From: Arachis hypogaea
Lineage: Eukaryota; Streptophyta; Magnoliopsida; Fabales; Fabaceae
NCBI RefSeq assembly: GCF_003086295.3
Contig: NC_092039.1
Coordinates: 67,723,649 to 67,787,648 of the forward strand
Direction: 5' to 3'
DNA length: 64,000 nt
The notes under the pieces were generated by a model. That model was not told where the DNA came from and did not search any database. It saw only the letters and a program-made list of their open reading frames with translations. Below are positions 30,715 through 43,499 of this stretch, one piece after another. Position numbers and translations under genes: made by a program. Numbering within the stretch: position 1 is the stretch's first letter; every line of letters starts with the position of its first letter.

Positions 30715-33700
30715 TGATTCACGAAAAATTAAGAATTCTCACGTATAACCACCGGCAAGTATACCGGGTCGCATCAAGCAGTAAAACTCACTTAGAGTGA
30801 GGTCGATCCCACGAGGATTAATGGATTAAGCAAGCAATAGTTGATTAATTATTCTAGTTAGACGATTCAAGTTTGAGTGATGAGCAAACAATAAATGTAA
30901 ATGACATGAAAGTAAAGGAAAGCAATAAATTGCAAGGAAAGTAAATGACATGAACGTAAAGAGCTGGAAAGTAAAAGTGCAAGAAAGTAAATGACAGAAA
31001 GTAAAGATGGCAGACATAAGGGATTGGAGATGTTGATTCCTCATGAATTAATGTGTCTTACTCCTTCTCAATCATGTAAGATAGATCCATGGCGGATTAT
31101 GAGTAATTAAACCCCAATCTCTTGGTGATTTAATTTCTCTTCACATAATCAATTGCCAATCTCTTGATCTAATTGCTCATGAGAAGAGGTGAAGTTCAAT
31201 TTCTAATCCAAAAGCCACACAACCCTCGAGACCTCAACTTAAAGAGGTTATATGTCACGTACCAATCAAGAGTGTATTGATCAAGAGAATTATGAGATAA
31301 GAGCCTCAAACTGAATTCCATGATCCCTTTCTCAAGGCTCACATGTAATTCAAGTAGATCCAATCCCCCTCTCGGTAGTAATTGGATCTATGAAGCACAA
31401 AGACTCTCTCTTAGATAAACAAACATGATTTCTAATATCATACTACATAAATCCAAAGACCCCAATACTAGAGTGGTTATATGTCACGTACCAACTCTAA
31501 ATCAAGAATCAACTTCATTATGCCAAGAGAGCTTAAACTGAATCCTATGATCCCTCCCTAGAGGCCCACATTAGAATTCTAATAGATCCAAGGATCTTTG
31601 AAGAACAAAACTCTCTTGCAAGGATTCTGAAAGATATCCAAGTATGAAAATAGAATGAAGAAGAGAAGAAGAAATAAAACATCAATTCACTCAAAATTGA
31701 AACAGAGCTCCTTTCCCAAATGCAGAGGGAATTAAGTGGTCATTGCTCTCAAATGAAAACCAAATTGCAGAAAACTAAAGTGCAGAAAAATAAAGATGAA
31801 GATTTAGAATTCAAAACTAAAATTGGAACTTCAAAAATTATAATTGAAAAGTACAAACTAAAATTGAACTACTACTAAGGAAGAAAAGAAGAGAAGAGAA
31901 GAAGAGTGTATAAGGGGAGGGGTCCGAAGACCCACTCCCAATAGTGTGTGCCAATGAAGTGTGTGTGTCTGTGATCTCCTTCTGTATTCCGGCCTTCAAA
32001 AAGTCCCTTAAAGTGAAAAACTCTTCTCTATTTATACTAGTCCAAAGAGCACCTAGAGATTCATCAATTGGGTTAGCAATTTGGGCTTTGTCCTTGTTGA
32101 TTTGGCTGGCTCATTAGAGGGATTGTTGCCCTTTGAAGAGAGCAGAGGAAAGCAGAGCTCATTTACATTGCTTCTGGCCCATTAGTTGGGCGTTACTGGC
32201 AAACACGCCAGCCTTATTGCACGTTGGCAACGTGCTATGGCATTTTCTGGGTTGGGAGCTTGGTGCTTGGGCATTGTTGCCCAAGTTGTTGCCCAAGTTG
32301 TTGCCAAACACTTGGCTCAATCTTCCTTCTTAGCTTTACTTTTCATGCTTGATGTTGCCTAAACTTTGAGCTTCAATCCTTTGCTTCAATATGGACTATT
32401 ATATATCATTAGAAAGCTCGGAATGTCTTCTTTCCAATGCACTTGGGGTCATCTCAATTGGATCTTCTTAGCTCAAGTTATGCTCCATTGAAGAGGGCAA
32501 GGTCAAGTTGCCTTAGTTGTGGGCGTTTTCACCAAACACGCTAGTGGCAACGTGCTAGTGAACTCTCTTAGCCTAAATTCTTGGCCTTGGAATTGTTGCT
32601 GGAGTTGCCAAAGAACACGCCAATTCATCCTTAGCTTGGCAATGCTCTCGAGCTTCCTTGGCTCATTCATGCTTCCTTGAGTTTCAATCTTCATGTTCTT
32701 GTTTTTGGGGCCTAAAGCTCTAAATGAAGCCAGCTTTGGAAGCTTCAAACGAATGTCAACCCCATACTATGATATATGGATGGAAAGCGCTGGATGTCTA
32801 TTTTCAAATGCAGTTGAAATCACTTCATTTGGAGCTTTGTATCTCAAGATATACTCCATTGAAAGAGGTAAGGTCAGGCTGCCAAGCTCACCAGCGTCTT
32901 TGGCAAACACTCCCTTGTATTTCCAAGTTAGCAACGTGCTACCTCCATTCTTCACCATCCAAAGCTTCCTGGCGTTGTTGCCAAACACGCCAATGCTTTC
33001 TTGAGTTTGCAACGTGCTCGAGGCTCTTTCCTAGCTCCAAACATTGCTTCCCACGTTGCCATTGAACACGCCTATAGAACCCACGTTGGCAACGTGCTCA
33101 TTTCAGAGGCTTCAAATGAAGCCTGCTTTTAAAGCTCCAAAAGTATGTCAAACCCCTCGTATGATATATTGTTGGAAATAGCTGAATGTCTACTTTCCAA
33201 TGCCATTGAGAGTACATCATTTGAAGCTTTACAACTCATGATATACCCCATGGAAAGGGAAGAGGTCAGCTAGCCTACTACATGTTGATACCATGTTCAT
33301 CCTTGCACTTTCGGGGCAAATTTTCTCCCTCAAATTTAGTGTCCACCATGTAGTGCCATATATTCTTGGAAAGCTCCTAATTTCTACTTTCCAATGCCAC
33401 TAGAATCCTCTCATTTGAAGTTTTGTAGCTCAAGTTATTCTTGTTTGAAGAAGACAAGGTCAGGCTGCCAAGAAGCCCAAAAAGTGGCGTTGCTAACTTG
33501 ATTGTCCAAGTTAGCAACGTGTTTGTTATTCTTCCTGGAGCCAAATATTTTGCAAGAGGGCGTTGTTAACTTGGATTTTAAGTTGCCAACATGCTCTTCT
33601 TCTTCCTAGAGCCAAAAATCTTGCATTGGAGTTGCTAACTTGAGTTGCCAACTTGCTCCTTTTTTTGCCTTTGAGCTTATTTTGTGCTTTTTTTCTTCTC

Positions 33701-33845
33701 TCTCTACCATTTTCTACAAAACAAATCAATTCAAAGATATCCAAGCAATATATGACTTAAGCACAAAAATACTCAATAATTAAGCACTAAACATTAATTT
33801 CTTGTGTGAAAAAGCATAGAAAGACAACAGAATGTGCAGTCATCA
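30715..33845 (-). repeat. E6 5' LTR (3131 bp)
   Basis: On the - strand it begins TGATGACTGC at 33845 and ends ..GAATCA at 30715. The TATA box is at 32029-32036 (reverse). The 3'-end hairpin core lies at 30752-30801: CTCAC/GTGAG and CCGG/CCGG. Several inverted repeats based on GTTGCCA, GGCGTT and GTTGCTAACTTG are spread over 32160-33520. Confidence 0.9.
32029..32036 (-). promoter_or_regulatory. Candidate TATA box, E6 5' LTR
   Basis: TATTTATA on the + strand, read TATAAATA on the - strand, in the context CTAGTATAAATAGAG, very similar to FIDEL-type LTRs. Confidence 0.5.
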
Positions 33846-33850
33846 CATGC

Positions 33851-34330
33851 CTTACCATAGACGATCCGAAAGGGACTCATCCCTAACAGAGTCTTGTAGG
33901 CCATTCTATACGTCCATTGCGCATCTCCTAACCGGAGGCTCCAATCCTTCCTTTGTGGATTGACCACTTTCTCTAGGATTCTCTTAATCTCCCGGTTGGA
34001 CACTTCCGCTTGGCCATTGGTTTGCGGATGATAAGCAGTGGCAACCTTATGCACTACCCCATAGCGCTTGAGCAGTGCCTCTACTTTCCTGTTACAAAAG
34101 TGGGATCCTTGGTTGCTCACGATTGCTCGTGGTGACCCATAACGGCATACAATGTAGTTTCTAATAAAAGAAATTACGGTGTTGGCGTCGTCAAGGAGGG
34201 TAGATATTGCTTCTACCCACTTTGACATGTAGTCAACCGCTAACAAAATATATAGATACCCTTTAGGATGTGTTTTCCAACTTCTGACACTGATGGCAAG
34301 ACACACATAACCGGTTAGCATCCTTGAATA
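33851..34330 (-). pseudogene. E7 integrase, core fragment
   Basis: The integrase core reads LLAVDYMSKWVEAIS, then the second Asp of the triad where E1 has ISDGG (here VSNQG, Asp to Asn) and the Glu intact (NGQAEVSNREIKRILE), ending at YGKAC where E6 was inserted. Between the zinc region (SCHQCQ) and YILLAVDY about 30 residues are missing, including the first catalytic Asp. With one acidic residue deleted and another changed, the enzyme is dead. Confidence 0.88.
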
Positions 34331-36181
34331 AGGTTGGCCACCAGAATCCACAATCCAACACCTTTTTTGCGGTCCTTTGTGGGCCAAAATGGCCACCACA
34401 TTTGGACGAATGGCAAACTTCAAGAATAGGTTGGATTTTGGACTCTGGGACACATCTTCGAATTACTTGGTCCACTTCCCTCTTCCATAAGTGAGGGTCA
34501 TCCCAAATGTAGTATTTGGAATCACTCCTCAACTTATCCCTTTGGTGTTTAGAAAAGTTGGGAGGGAAGAGTTTCGCTACCAAGTAGTTCGCCATTGGGG
34601 CAAACCAATGAAAGCTATCCGACACAGCATGCAGACTATCCAATGGGAATGAGTCATTGATCGGAAATGGATCAGATTTTAAATTCTCAAGGCGGCTTAA
34701 ATGATCCGCAACCAAGTTTTGAGATCCACTCTGGTCCCTAATCTCAATGTCGAATTCTTGAAAAAGCAAGATCCAACGTATGACTCTAGGTTTTGACTCA
34801 TTCTTTGACAATAAATATTTCAAAGCTGCGTGATCCGTGTATACCACTATCTTTGATCCTAGCAAACAAGATCTGAATTTATCTAAAGCATGAACAATAG
34901 CTAAGAGTTCCTTTTCAGTAGTGGTATAGTTGGATTGTGCTGCATCAAGTGTTTTAGAAGAGTATGCAATGACATAAGGGAGTTTACCATTGCGCTGTGC
35001 AAGCGCAGCACCTATAGCTTGGTTTGACGCATCACACATTGTCTCAAATGGCAACGTCCAGTTGGGGCCTCGCACAATTAGTGCCGTGGTAAGAGCTCTC
35101 CTTAGCTCTTCAAAAGCTTTCACACATTCACTGTCAAACTCAAAGTCCACATCTTTTTGGAGTAGGCGCGACAATGGCAAAGCAATCTTGCTGAAATCTT
35201 TGATAAAGAGCCTATAGAATCCTGCATGTCCTAAAAATGAGCGGACCTCCCTCACAGATGAGGGGTGAGATAAAGTGGTGATAACATCGACCTTGGCCGG
35301 GTCTACAGAAATTCCTTCATGAGATGCTACATGTCCTAACACTATACCTTGTCTTACCATAAAGTGACATTTCTCAAAATTCAAGACAAGGTTAGTGTCA
35401 ACACATCTAGCTAAGACATTGGCCAAATTCTCCAAGCAACAATCAAATGAAGTTCCATAAACACTGAAGTCATCCATAAAGACTTCCAGATAATTCTCCA
35501 TTAGATCAGAAAAGACACTGGTCATGCACCGCTGAAAAGTAGCAACTGCATTACATAGTCCAAATGGCATCCTTTTGTAGACAAAGGTGCCAAAAGGGCA
35601 AGTGAATGTGGCCTTTTCCTGATCTTCAGGAGCAATGTGAATCTGGAAGTAACTAGTAAATCCATCAAGAAAGCAGTAATGGGATTTACTCGCCAAACGG
35701 TCGAACATCTGATCGATAAAGGGCAAAGGGTAGTGGTCCTTCCTTGTAGCGGCATTCAACCTTCTATAGTCAATGCACACTCGCCATGCATTTTACTCTC
35801 TTGGTGACCACTTTACCATCATCCTTTGTAACCGCAGTGATACTGATTTCTTGGGAACAACTTGGACCGGGCTCACCCACTCACTGTCAGAAATCGGGTA
35901 TATGATACCCTCATCGAGTAGCCTATTGACCTCCTTCTTTACCACATTGAGGATGGTTGGGTTAAGCTTCCTTTGCGGTTGCCTAACCGGCCTAGCTCCC
36001 TCTTGGAGAAATATACGATGCATGCACTTGCGAGGGTCAATCCCCACAATATTGGCTAAGCTCCAACCAATTACCTTCTTGTACTTTCTGAGAACATCTA
36101 GGAGCTTTTCTTCTTCTTCACTAGAAAGCTCACTAGCAATAATGACCGAAACTTCTGGTTGTCTTCTAAGAAAGCATACTT
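34263..36181 (-). pseudogene. E7 reverse transcriptase, RNase H and integrase zinc region
   Basis: The RT begins near 36030 (RQPQRKLNPTILNVVKKEV), with a frameshift near 35865 after VQVVPKK, then 505 open codons to 34263. Motifs: [23 protein letters not shown], the catalytic FMDD intact, and the thumb [16 protein letters not shown]. RNase H follows ([27 protein letters not shown]), then the integrase HHCC region ([19 protein letters not shown]). The RT and RNase H part is the best-preserved polymerase in the window. A stop at 36182-36184, Leu to stop, separates it from protease. Confidence 0.92.
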
Positions 36182-37585
36182 CTAATGAGATGGAAGAGGC
36201 TTCAATTCACTCTTCGCCTCAAACTGAGGGTTCTTTTCATCAAGCTCACGGGGTTCATTTTCAACAACTTTCTCATGGTCACCCTCTTGGTCATCCGTCT
36301 CTTCAACAATATGGTAGCACAACTTGTTATGGTCTTCTTCTTGCACTTCTGCTACCACTTCATCAATTACATCACATCGGAGAACGAAATTCTCTTCGGG
36401 AGGATGCTTCATGGCTTCTTCTAAATTGAACTTGATAGTCTTGTCTCCAACTTCAAAGGAATATGTGCTGGTGAAGGCATCTAACTTGAATTTAGAGGTC
36501 TTAAGAAAGGGTCTACCAAGTAGAACGGAGGATGAGCTTCTATTTTCTGTTAGAGGCATTTCAAGGATGTAAAAGTCAACCGAAAAGACGACCAAAACCT
36601 TGATCGCCACAAGTACATCTTCGGCTATCCCTGTTACAGTGATCACACTTTTATCGGCTAAGGCAAACCTCACCACTGGCTTCTTTAATGGAGCTAAATT
36701 CAACCGCACAAAAGTAGAAAGCGGCATGATGCTTACACAAGCTCCAAGGTCACACATACAATCATGAAAAGTGCGTCCACCAATACAACAAGACACCAAA
36801 CAAGGACCAGGGTCACCATATTTCTTTGAAATAGGTTCCATCAAGGAAGAAATTGAACTACCCAAGGATAATGTCTCCAATTCTCCTATCCTATCCTTAT
36901 GTATGCACAAGTCTTTCAAAAATTTTGCATACTTTGGAATTTGTTGAATAGCATCAAGAAGTGGTATGGTTACCTCAATCTTCTTGAACACTTGAAGCAT
37001 GTTGAAATCAAATTCTAGTGTCTTCTTTGCTTTCTTCACCATGGAAGGGAATGGAATAGGGATGGACTCATCCACTAGAGCTTTCCGCTTGGGTTCCTTG
37101 AGGTTTACTCTTTCTTCCTCATGCCTTTTGTCTACCTTCCCTTCTTCATGTGGAGCTTCAACAACCACTTCTTCCTCATGAATGTCCTCCAAGACCCTTG
37201 GAGGTATCTCCTCCAATGTAGTTCCTAATCGTAGAGTGATGGCGTTGATATCACCCTTTGGGTTTGGTTGGGGTTGGGATGGAAGGTTAGAAGAGCTTGA
37301 GGGTTGGTTGGTGTTGTTAGAAGAGGACATGGACATCTTTGAAATCATGTCAGTAAGATTGGCCAATTGAGCACTCATGGCCTCGAATTGAGCCTTATAG
37401 CCCTCATCCCGTTTATCCACAACAGCTCTAAGCTCGTCAACTTGATTGGTAGGAGATGGAGAGGTTTGGTTAGATTGTTGTCTATGGTGTGGTGCTTGAT
37501 ACTTGATGTAGTTGTTTTGGTTTTGGTTGTGGTGATTTTGGTTGGCTTGGTAGTTGTTGTTGTTGTGGTGGCATTGAGATGAAGA
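36182..37585 (-). pseudogene. E7 protease and gag-protease linker
   Basis: In the same frame as upstream gag, but separated by a single stop at 37586-37588 (Gln to stop). The linker is Asn/Gln/His-rich with a coiled-coil stretch (FEAMSAQLANLTDMISKM). The protease carries CDLGACVSIMPLS (active-site Asp) and SSVLLGRPFLKTSKFKLD. It ends in the acidic tail before RT (ELKPLPSH). Confidence 0.9.
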
Positions 37586-38879
37586 TTAGTTGTTGTTGTG
37601 ATGAGAAGAAGGGTTGTTCCATCTTTGGTTTTGATTGCTCCCTTGTGCATTATCCCTCCACCCTTGATGTTGATTACTACCATGAGGGTAGTTATTTTGG
37701 CCTTGAGAAGGATAGGGTAGATGGTTGTTGTAATTCACATTGGCCACTACAAGGGCATGTTCCTCTTGAATTTGATGGCATTGATCGGTGTAATGTGTAG
37801 TGCTAGAGCACAAACCACAAATCCTAGGAGGGCCTTCAAGTTGAGCAACTGGAGGTGGAGCTTGGATGGCTTGAATGGAGTAGAATTCCTTTTGATCCTT
37901 TTTGTATTTGCGTAAGGATGGTGGTCATGTCTCCAAGTGCTTTGGTTAGGCTTGATTCGGAAGGGGACGGTTCTACCACACCCTTGAGAGGATTACTTCT
38001 CACCCTTGTGTGTTGTGTAGCTTTGGCAACATTCTTTATCAACCTCCAAGCTTCTCCCTCCGTCTTATTTTTCGAAAGGGAACCACTGCTAGAAGCGGTG
38101 AGCAATCTTCTATCTTCCACACAAAGACCTCCGGTGAAGTAGCTAATGAGCAAGTGAGTGTTCATTCCATGATGTGGACAAGATTCCAATAACCTCTTGA
38201 ACCGAGACCAATACTCGTACAAACTCTCTTGGTCTCTTTGCATTATACCCGAAATCTCCTTCCAGATGTAGTCGGTCTTCTCTGGTGGAAAGAATTTATC
38301 TAGAAACTCTCTTCTAAAGAAATCCCAATTAGTAGCAATCTCATCCGGTAGCGAATAAAACCATGTCTTTGCTTGCGCTTTAAGAGAGAAAGGGAAGGCA
38401 AAAACCATGATAGCCACCTCATCAGCTCCATGCCTTCGAGCCGTAGAACAAGCAACTTGAAAATCCTTTAGATGTTGGATGGGGTCTTGACCCAACAACC
38501 CATGATACTTAGGTAGTAAGTTTGTCAAGCTACTCTTTAATTCAAAGTTTGGATCAAGGTTAGGATACCTTGCTTGCAATGGTTGAAGTATAATATCCGG
38601 AGCTCCTTGCTCATGCAAAGTGATCCGGCGTGGCTCCACCATGTATGGTTCACTTGTAGAATACAAAGATGTATTAGTAGTGCCAACAGAAGAATAAAAA
38701 GTAGCGGACTCAAAGTCACTCTCGGTACCACCTAGTGATTCGGTATGTTCCTCAAGAGAGGCCGAAGTACTAGCCGTATAGTCCAACCGCCATCTAGCTT
38801 GTCGAGTGTGTAACAAAGTTCTTTCAATCTCGGGATCAAAATCGGCTAAGCTAGAATTTGGTTGAGACCGAGTCATCAA
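37586..38879 (-). pseudogene. E7 gag with zinc knuckle
   Basis: It starts MMTRSQPNSSLADFDPEIERTL. The capsid-like domain covers about residues 100-250 (LLPKYHGLLGQDPIQHLKDF; FPFSLKAQAKTWFYSLP; FLDKFFPPEKTDYIWKEI; YEYWSRFKRLLESCPHH). A one-base frameshift near 37880 breaks it. Beyond that the zinc knuckle C-x2-C-x4-H-x4-C is intact (CGLCSSTTHYTDQC), followed by an Asn/Gln-rich stretch. Gag is nearly complete with only one frameshift. Confidence 0.9.
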
Positions 38880-39001
38880 ACTTGAGAGTCATAGCACAAA
38901 AATAAAAGAAGCTAAACTATAACTAAGTATTGAAAGCAAACAAACTATCTACAATATTCACATATTCACATAACCAATATCAAGGCATATGTTGCAACAA
39001 T

Positions 39002-39019
39002 TCCCCAGTAACAACGCCA
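39002..39019 (-). other. E7 primer binding site, mutated tRNA-Asp type
   Basis: Reads TGGCGTTGTTACTGGGGA on the - strand. The differences from the tRNA-Asp complement are C-to-T or G-to-A, consistent with methylation decay. Confidence 0.75.
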
Positions 39020-39025
39020 AATATT

Positions 39026-40664
39026 TGATCGGGCAAAATTGCGTCGGAAGAGAATTTCTCAATGAAGTTGCGTTGCAAGTATAGCTCTACCAACAACAAT
39101 CCTCGAGGATCAAATTTAGAAAGGAATTGGTTGTCACAAGTTCAACCCCAATAAAGTAACCAAAGTATTCAAACCTCGGGTCGTCCTCACAAGGAATGGG
39201 CAAACATGTGCTTCAACATTGGTTAGAAATCCGGGGTTGTAAGTCATGAGCAAGAAAGTAAACTAGGAATCTTAGCAAACAAATAATCTTAAAGTGCAAG
39301 GAACCAATTCAAATAACTAAGCAAGATGTGAGCAATTCCAAACTAAGAAGACAACATTCAATTTAATTCTACTCTCAACAAAATAATAACTATAACTAAG
39401 GCAAGGCAATAAAGATTTTTGGGTTTCCAAATAAGAAAGATAAAAGCAACTCTTGGCTAGACATGGGAATTTGGGTCACTATCCTTGTCTAATAACCATA
39501 TCTTGACAATTATGAGGAGCCAAACCCACTAAGTCTACTTCTATACTTAAAGTACATCAAATGGTTTGGTCAACATCAACCCATAAGGTCTAACCTCACT
39601 ACTAATTAACCTAGTAGTAGGCTAGTGTCAATGGCTATCAAATTGACCACTAAGGGTTCCTAAATCATCAAATCCAATTGACCCAATGACTCAAGTTTAC
39701 CCAATTCCCTTAGTCTAAGTCAGGAGTAAAAAGAACTACTCCATAATCAAGGTAAACAATTCATCAAACATATGGTAAGCATTAACAAAAGACATGTTCA
39801 AATGGAAATTGGATTGAAATTAACAAATACCCACTAACAAATATCAACTTACAATCACTCAAACAACACAATTAATCATAGAAATCATCAATGTAACATC
39901 AACAAGTCAAGATTCACAACATTCATGCAATGTGTATAAAGTGACAATTGACAAGAATCCATAAAACTAACACAAGATCTAAGCAAAATTAAAGCTAGAT
40001 CTAGGGAAGAACAAGGGTTTCTCTTTCTAGAAGAACAAAGAACCAAAAACTAGAAAAATGTGTCTTAGTGTAAAATGATTGATCCCCCCTTCTCCCTAGC
40101 ATCCTTGGGTCTTTTTCCATGCAAAAACAGCTTGAATTCAGGCCCAATGAGCCTCAGAAATCACCAGGCACAATTTCCTTTAATGAGGTCACGTGCAGCT
40201 TCCCGCGCGTGCGCGCCATGCGTGCGTGCGTGCCGACTGCTTTTGTGATCCACGCGTGCACGCCAAGTACGTGTGCGCATCGGTTGGAATTCTCTGGCCT
40301 GCGCGGATGCGTCCATCCTTGTGCGCCACTTCCAGCTATCCTCATCCACGCGTGCGCACGATGCTGAAGTTTCCAAAATCCAAATCTTCATGTTCCTTCC
40401 TCTTGTGCATACTTTCTTTCTCTCTTCTAGGCCATTCTTACCCTATTAATTCTGAAATCACTCAACAAATATGTCATGGCGTTGAATGGCAATAAAGAGG
40501 ATAAAAACTATAGTAATTCTAAGGCAAAATAAGCATGTTTTCCATCATGGAGCAATATTAGGAAGTGAACACAAAACCATGCATTTCTTGTGAATAAGTG
40601 CGAGAAATATTGACAAAAACCCCCACATTAAGCACAAGATAAACCACAAAATTGGGGTTTATCA
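39026..40664 (-). repeat. E7 5' LTR (1639 bp)
   Basis: On the - strand it starts TGATAAACCCC at 40664 and ends ..GCCCGATCA at 39026. It is related to the E9 LTR, which also starts TGATAAACCCC. A CG-rich stretch at 40190-40365 carries repeated GCGTGCG-type inverted words in U3. Confidence 0.85.
40190..40365. repeat. CG-rich palindromic stretch in the E7 LTR
   Basis: Repeated alternating GCGCGTGCG and CACGCGTGCG words, many self-complementary. It takes the same U3 position as the hairpin arrays of E2 and E5, with different sequence. Confidence 0.55.
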
Positions 40665-42161
40665 CCCCTCTTTCCCCCTCTCATTCCTCTCACCATTTCA
40701 CCCTCTCTGTTCATCGTCGCGGTCACCCCGTCGCCGCCGGTGGACCACACAGCCACCACCAATCCTTCCTTTCTCCCTCCTCATCTCTCTCCTCACCATT
40801 CACACCCATTACTCTATCGCACCGTGCCCTGTTTCACTGCTCCACTCTACCGTTTATCCCTCTGCCACAGTGCCGCCGTAGACTTCACCGGCCGCCACCA
40901 GTCCCAAGTAGTGATACGTCTGTCCATTTTCCCTCTTCTATTTCCCTTTTTGCTCTGCTTCCAGGTTCCATAGCCTGCCTCATTGCTCTATTTCTTTACT
41001 GTTTTCATCAATTGTGATTAGTTAGTTTTAAATTAGTTAGTTAGTTAATCCTGCATGCTAGGCTAGATAGAAATAACTGCGATTAGGTAGTTAGGTTGTG
41101 GTTAGAGGATTCTAGGCCTGATAAGTGCTCCATTTGTGCTTATTTGTTTGAGTGTTACATGCTGAATATTAAGTGCTATACTCTGTTTTATGTGTTCTGT
41201 TTTACTGTTGCTTTGCTTGATTAATGCTGCCCGAGTCATATGTATTCCTTAATTGTTTTGCCTTTTGATATGTGAACTCATATGACTGATTTCTGCTGCT
41301 CATTGCCATCCGGGAACATCCGATTTACTGCCGGAATGCTGCCTAATTTTCTAGAAATTGTTTTGGTTTTAAACATGCTACCTATAATTGAACTTGTTGC
41401 TTTTAGAATTGAGTATTGACCTGAATACATCAAGTTCAACTCTTAGGTGACTTTGGGTTGGCTTTTCCGTGTTTATATGTTTCTGGTGATATGCTTTGAA
41501 CCCTTACATGCTTTCATTTTTCAAGTTAATCAAATGCCTTTGAATTGCGCTACATTCACCAATTGATTTAACTTGATAATCTTTTCGAACATGGTTCATT
41601 CTTTTACAATAATTGGTGTATTTCAACTGTGTAACCCATTTGCTTCAATTTGATTTTCTAACTTTGGGTCTTGTTACACAAAGCACATTTCACCCTTGTA
41701 ACACCAATTATTGCAATCTTTATGACCATGCCATTGATTGATGACTTGCTTGCAATTAATTGCTATTTTCGCAATTTCATATTTCATCGTCAATGACTAC
41801 ATTGCCCTCATGAATGTGAGCATGCTTGTTTTCATTCTTTCGTAAGCTTCTCTTGATTGAGACAATGACCATCTTTTCCCTAGCATTTGAACTAGATTTT
41901 CTAACTTCTAACTTGCTTAACCTACTAACCTTTCTTTTGGTTTTAAGCTAACCCATTGACCATTCTTTTGGGGTTTAATGCTCATTGAGCCTACTAAACA
42001 AGCATGATGTAAGTGTTGTTTGCATCCTTAGTTTATGACTTTATTTTCTTCGCCATCTTATGATTAGTTGCATTCCAAGCATTGACTTCTCTCATCTCAC
42101 TTCATGAACATGCCTTACCTTGCTTGCTATGCCTCTACTTGGCTAATTGCTTATATCATAT
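40665..42161 (+). other. E8: leader fragment of an E9-related element
   Basis: About 40665-41340 aligns in inverted orientation with 49130-49990 upstream of the E9 env-position ORF: a C-rich start with CCGTCGCCGCC, then TAGGTAGTTAGGTTGTGGTTAG, AGGCCTGATAA, and CCGGGAACATCCGATTT...GGAATGCTGCC. It is therefore a + strand piece of an E9-like element, bounded by the E7 LTR and the E9 LTR. The 121-codon frame at 40652-41017 is part of this leader and is not a gene. From 41340 to 42161 I see AT-rich sequence without recognisable features. Confidence 0.55.
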
Positions 42162-42866
42162 TGATGAACGAAACTCTTGCGTGATCTAGAATTTTCACAA
42201 ATAAATTCCCATTGTAAGTATAGCTTCTAGACCGACAAGAATTGCTTTCATACAAAAGTTTTGTTTGTTGATGAGCGGATAATTTATACGCTTTTTGGCA
42301 TTGTTTTTAGATAGTTTTTAGTAAGTTCAAGCTACTTTTAGGGATGTTTTCATTAGTTTTTATGTTAAATTCACATTTCTGGACTTTACTATGAGTTTGT
42401 GTGTTTTTCTGTGATTTCAGGTAATTTCTGGCTGAAATTGAGGGATTTGAGCAAAACTCTGAAGAAGGCTGACAAAAGGACTGCTGATGCTGTTGGAATC
42501 TGACCTCCCTGCACTCGAAATGGATTTTCTGGAGCTACAGAACTCCAAATGGCGCGCTCTCAACGGCGTTGGAAATAAACATCCAGAGCTTTCCAGCAAT
42601 ATATAATAGTCCATACTTTATTCGGAGATTGACGACGTAACTTGGCATTGAACGCCAAGTACATGCTGCTGTCTGGAGTTAAACGCCAGAAAAACGTCAT
42701 GATCCGGAGTTGAACGCCCAAAACACGTCATAACTCGAAGTTCAACTCCAAGAGAAGCCTCAGCTCGTGGATTGATCAAGCTCAGCCCAAGCATACACCA
42801 AGTGGGCCCCGGAAGTGGATTTATGCATCAAATACTTACTCATGTAAACCCTAGTAGCTAGTCTAG

Positions 42867-42874
42867 TATAAATA
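42867..42874 (+). promoter_or_regulatory. LTR TATA box, E10
   Basis: TATAAATA in the context CTAGTATAAATAGG, about 600 bases into the LTR, conserved in E3, E4 and E10. Confidence 0.55.
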
Positions 42875-43300
42875 GGATAAGTTACTATTGTATTAGACAT
42901 CTTTTGACAGTTTAATCTCTTGAATATTCGGTCACTTGATCATGGAGAGGGCTGGCCATTCGGCCATGCCTGAACCTTCTTTCACTTATGTATTTTCAAC
43001 GGTGGAGTTTCTGCACACCATAGATTAAGGGTGTGGAGCTCTCCTGTACCTCAAGTATTAATGCAATTCTATTTTCTTTTATTCAAATCTCTCTTATTCT
43101 TATTCCAAGATATTCATTCGTACCCAAGAACATGATGAGTGTAATGATGAAAGTGACAATCATTATCATTCTCACTTATGAACGCACGTGATTGACAACC
43201 ACTTCCGTTCTACATGCAACAGAGCTTGAATGTGTATCTCTTAGATTCCCCAACAGAATCTTCGTGGTATAAGCTAGATAGATGGCGGCATTTATGAGGA

Positions 43301-43390
43301 TCCGGAAAGTCTCACCTTGTCTGTGGTATTCCGAGTAGGATCCTGGGAATCCGGAAAGTCTCACCTTGTCTGTGGTATTTCGAGTAGGAT
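43301..43390 (+). repeat. Tandem duplication, 49-base period, in E10
   Basis: TCCGGAAAGTCTCACC and its next 25 bases occur at 43301-43341 and again at 43350-43390 with one difference. Not present in E4 or E13. Confidence 0.85.
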
Positions 43391-43499
43391 TCCGGTAATG
43401 AATGACTGTGACGTGCTTCAAACTTGCAAGTGCTGGGCGTTAGTGACAGACGCAAAAGAATCAAGGGATTCTATTCCAGTAGGTGCAGGAACCAACCAG

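Larger units (their letters stand above)
28694..33845 (-). mobile_element. E6: non-autonomous long-LTR element, truncated
   Basis: Two copies of one LTR flank 1517 bases of non-coding sequence with a tRNA-Asp primer site and a pre-LTR hairpin. The full LTR is 3131 bp, more than twice the internal region, so this resembles a LARD-type element. The right end lies in the E7 integrase, where CATGC (33846-33850) should be one target-duplication copy; the other copy is lost with the left end. Confidence 0.85.
33851..40664 (-). mobile_element. E7: Athila-like gag-pro-pol element, 3' part missing
   Basis: 5' LTR, primer site, gag, protease, RT, RNase H and part of integrase, in the normal order on the - strand. 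The 3' end lay beyond the E6 insertion and is not found on the other side, so it was lost in the same rearrangement that removed the left ends of E6 and E3. Confidence 0.88.

Noticed and set aside
28694..33845. E6 as an inverted pair of unrelated repeats
   Set aside because: Primer site, pre-LTR hairpin and direct LTR copies show one - strand element.
40652..41017. 121-codon Ser/Pro/His-rich ORF that could be a host gene exon
   Set aside because: It lies in a leader that also occurs inverted in E9 (49130-49990); composition is low-complexity and no domain is visible.
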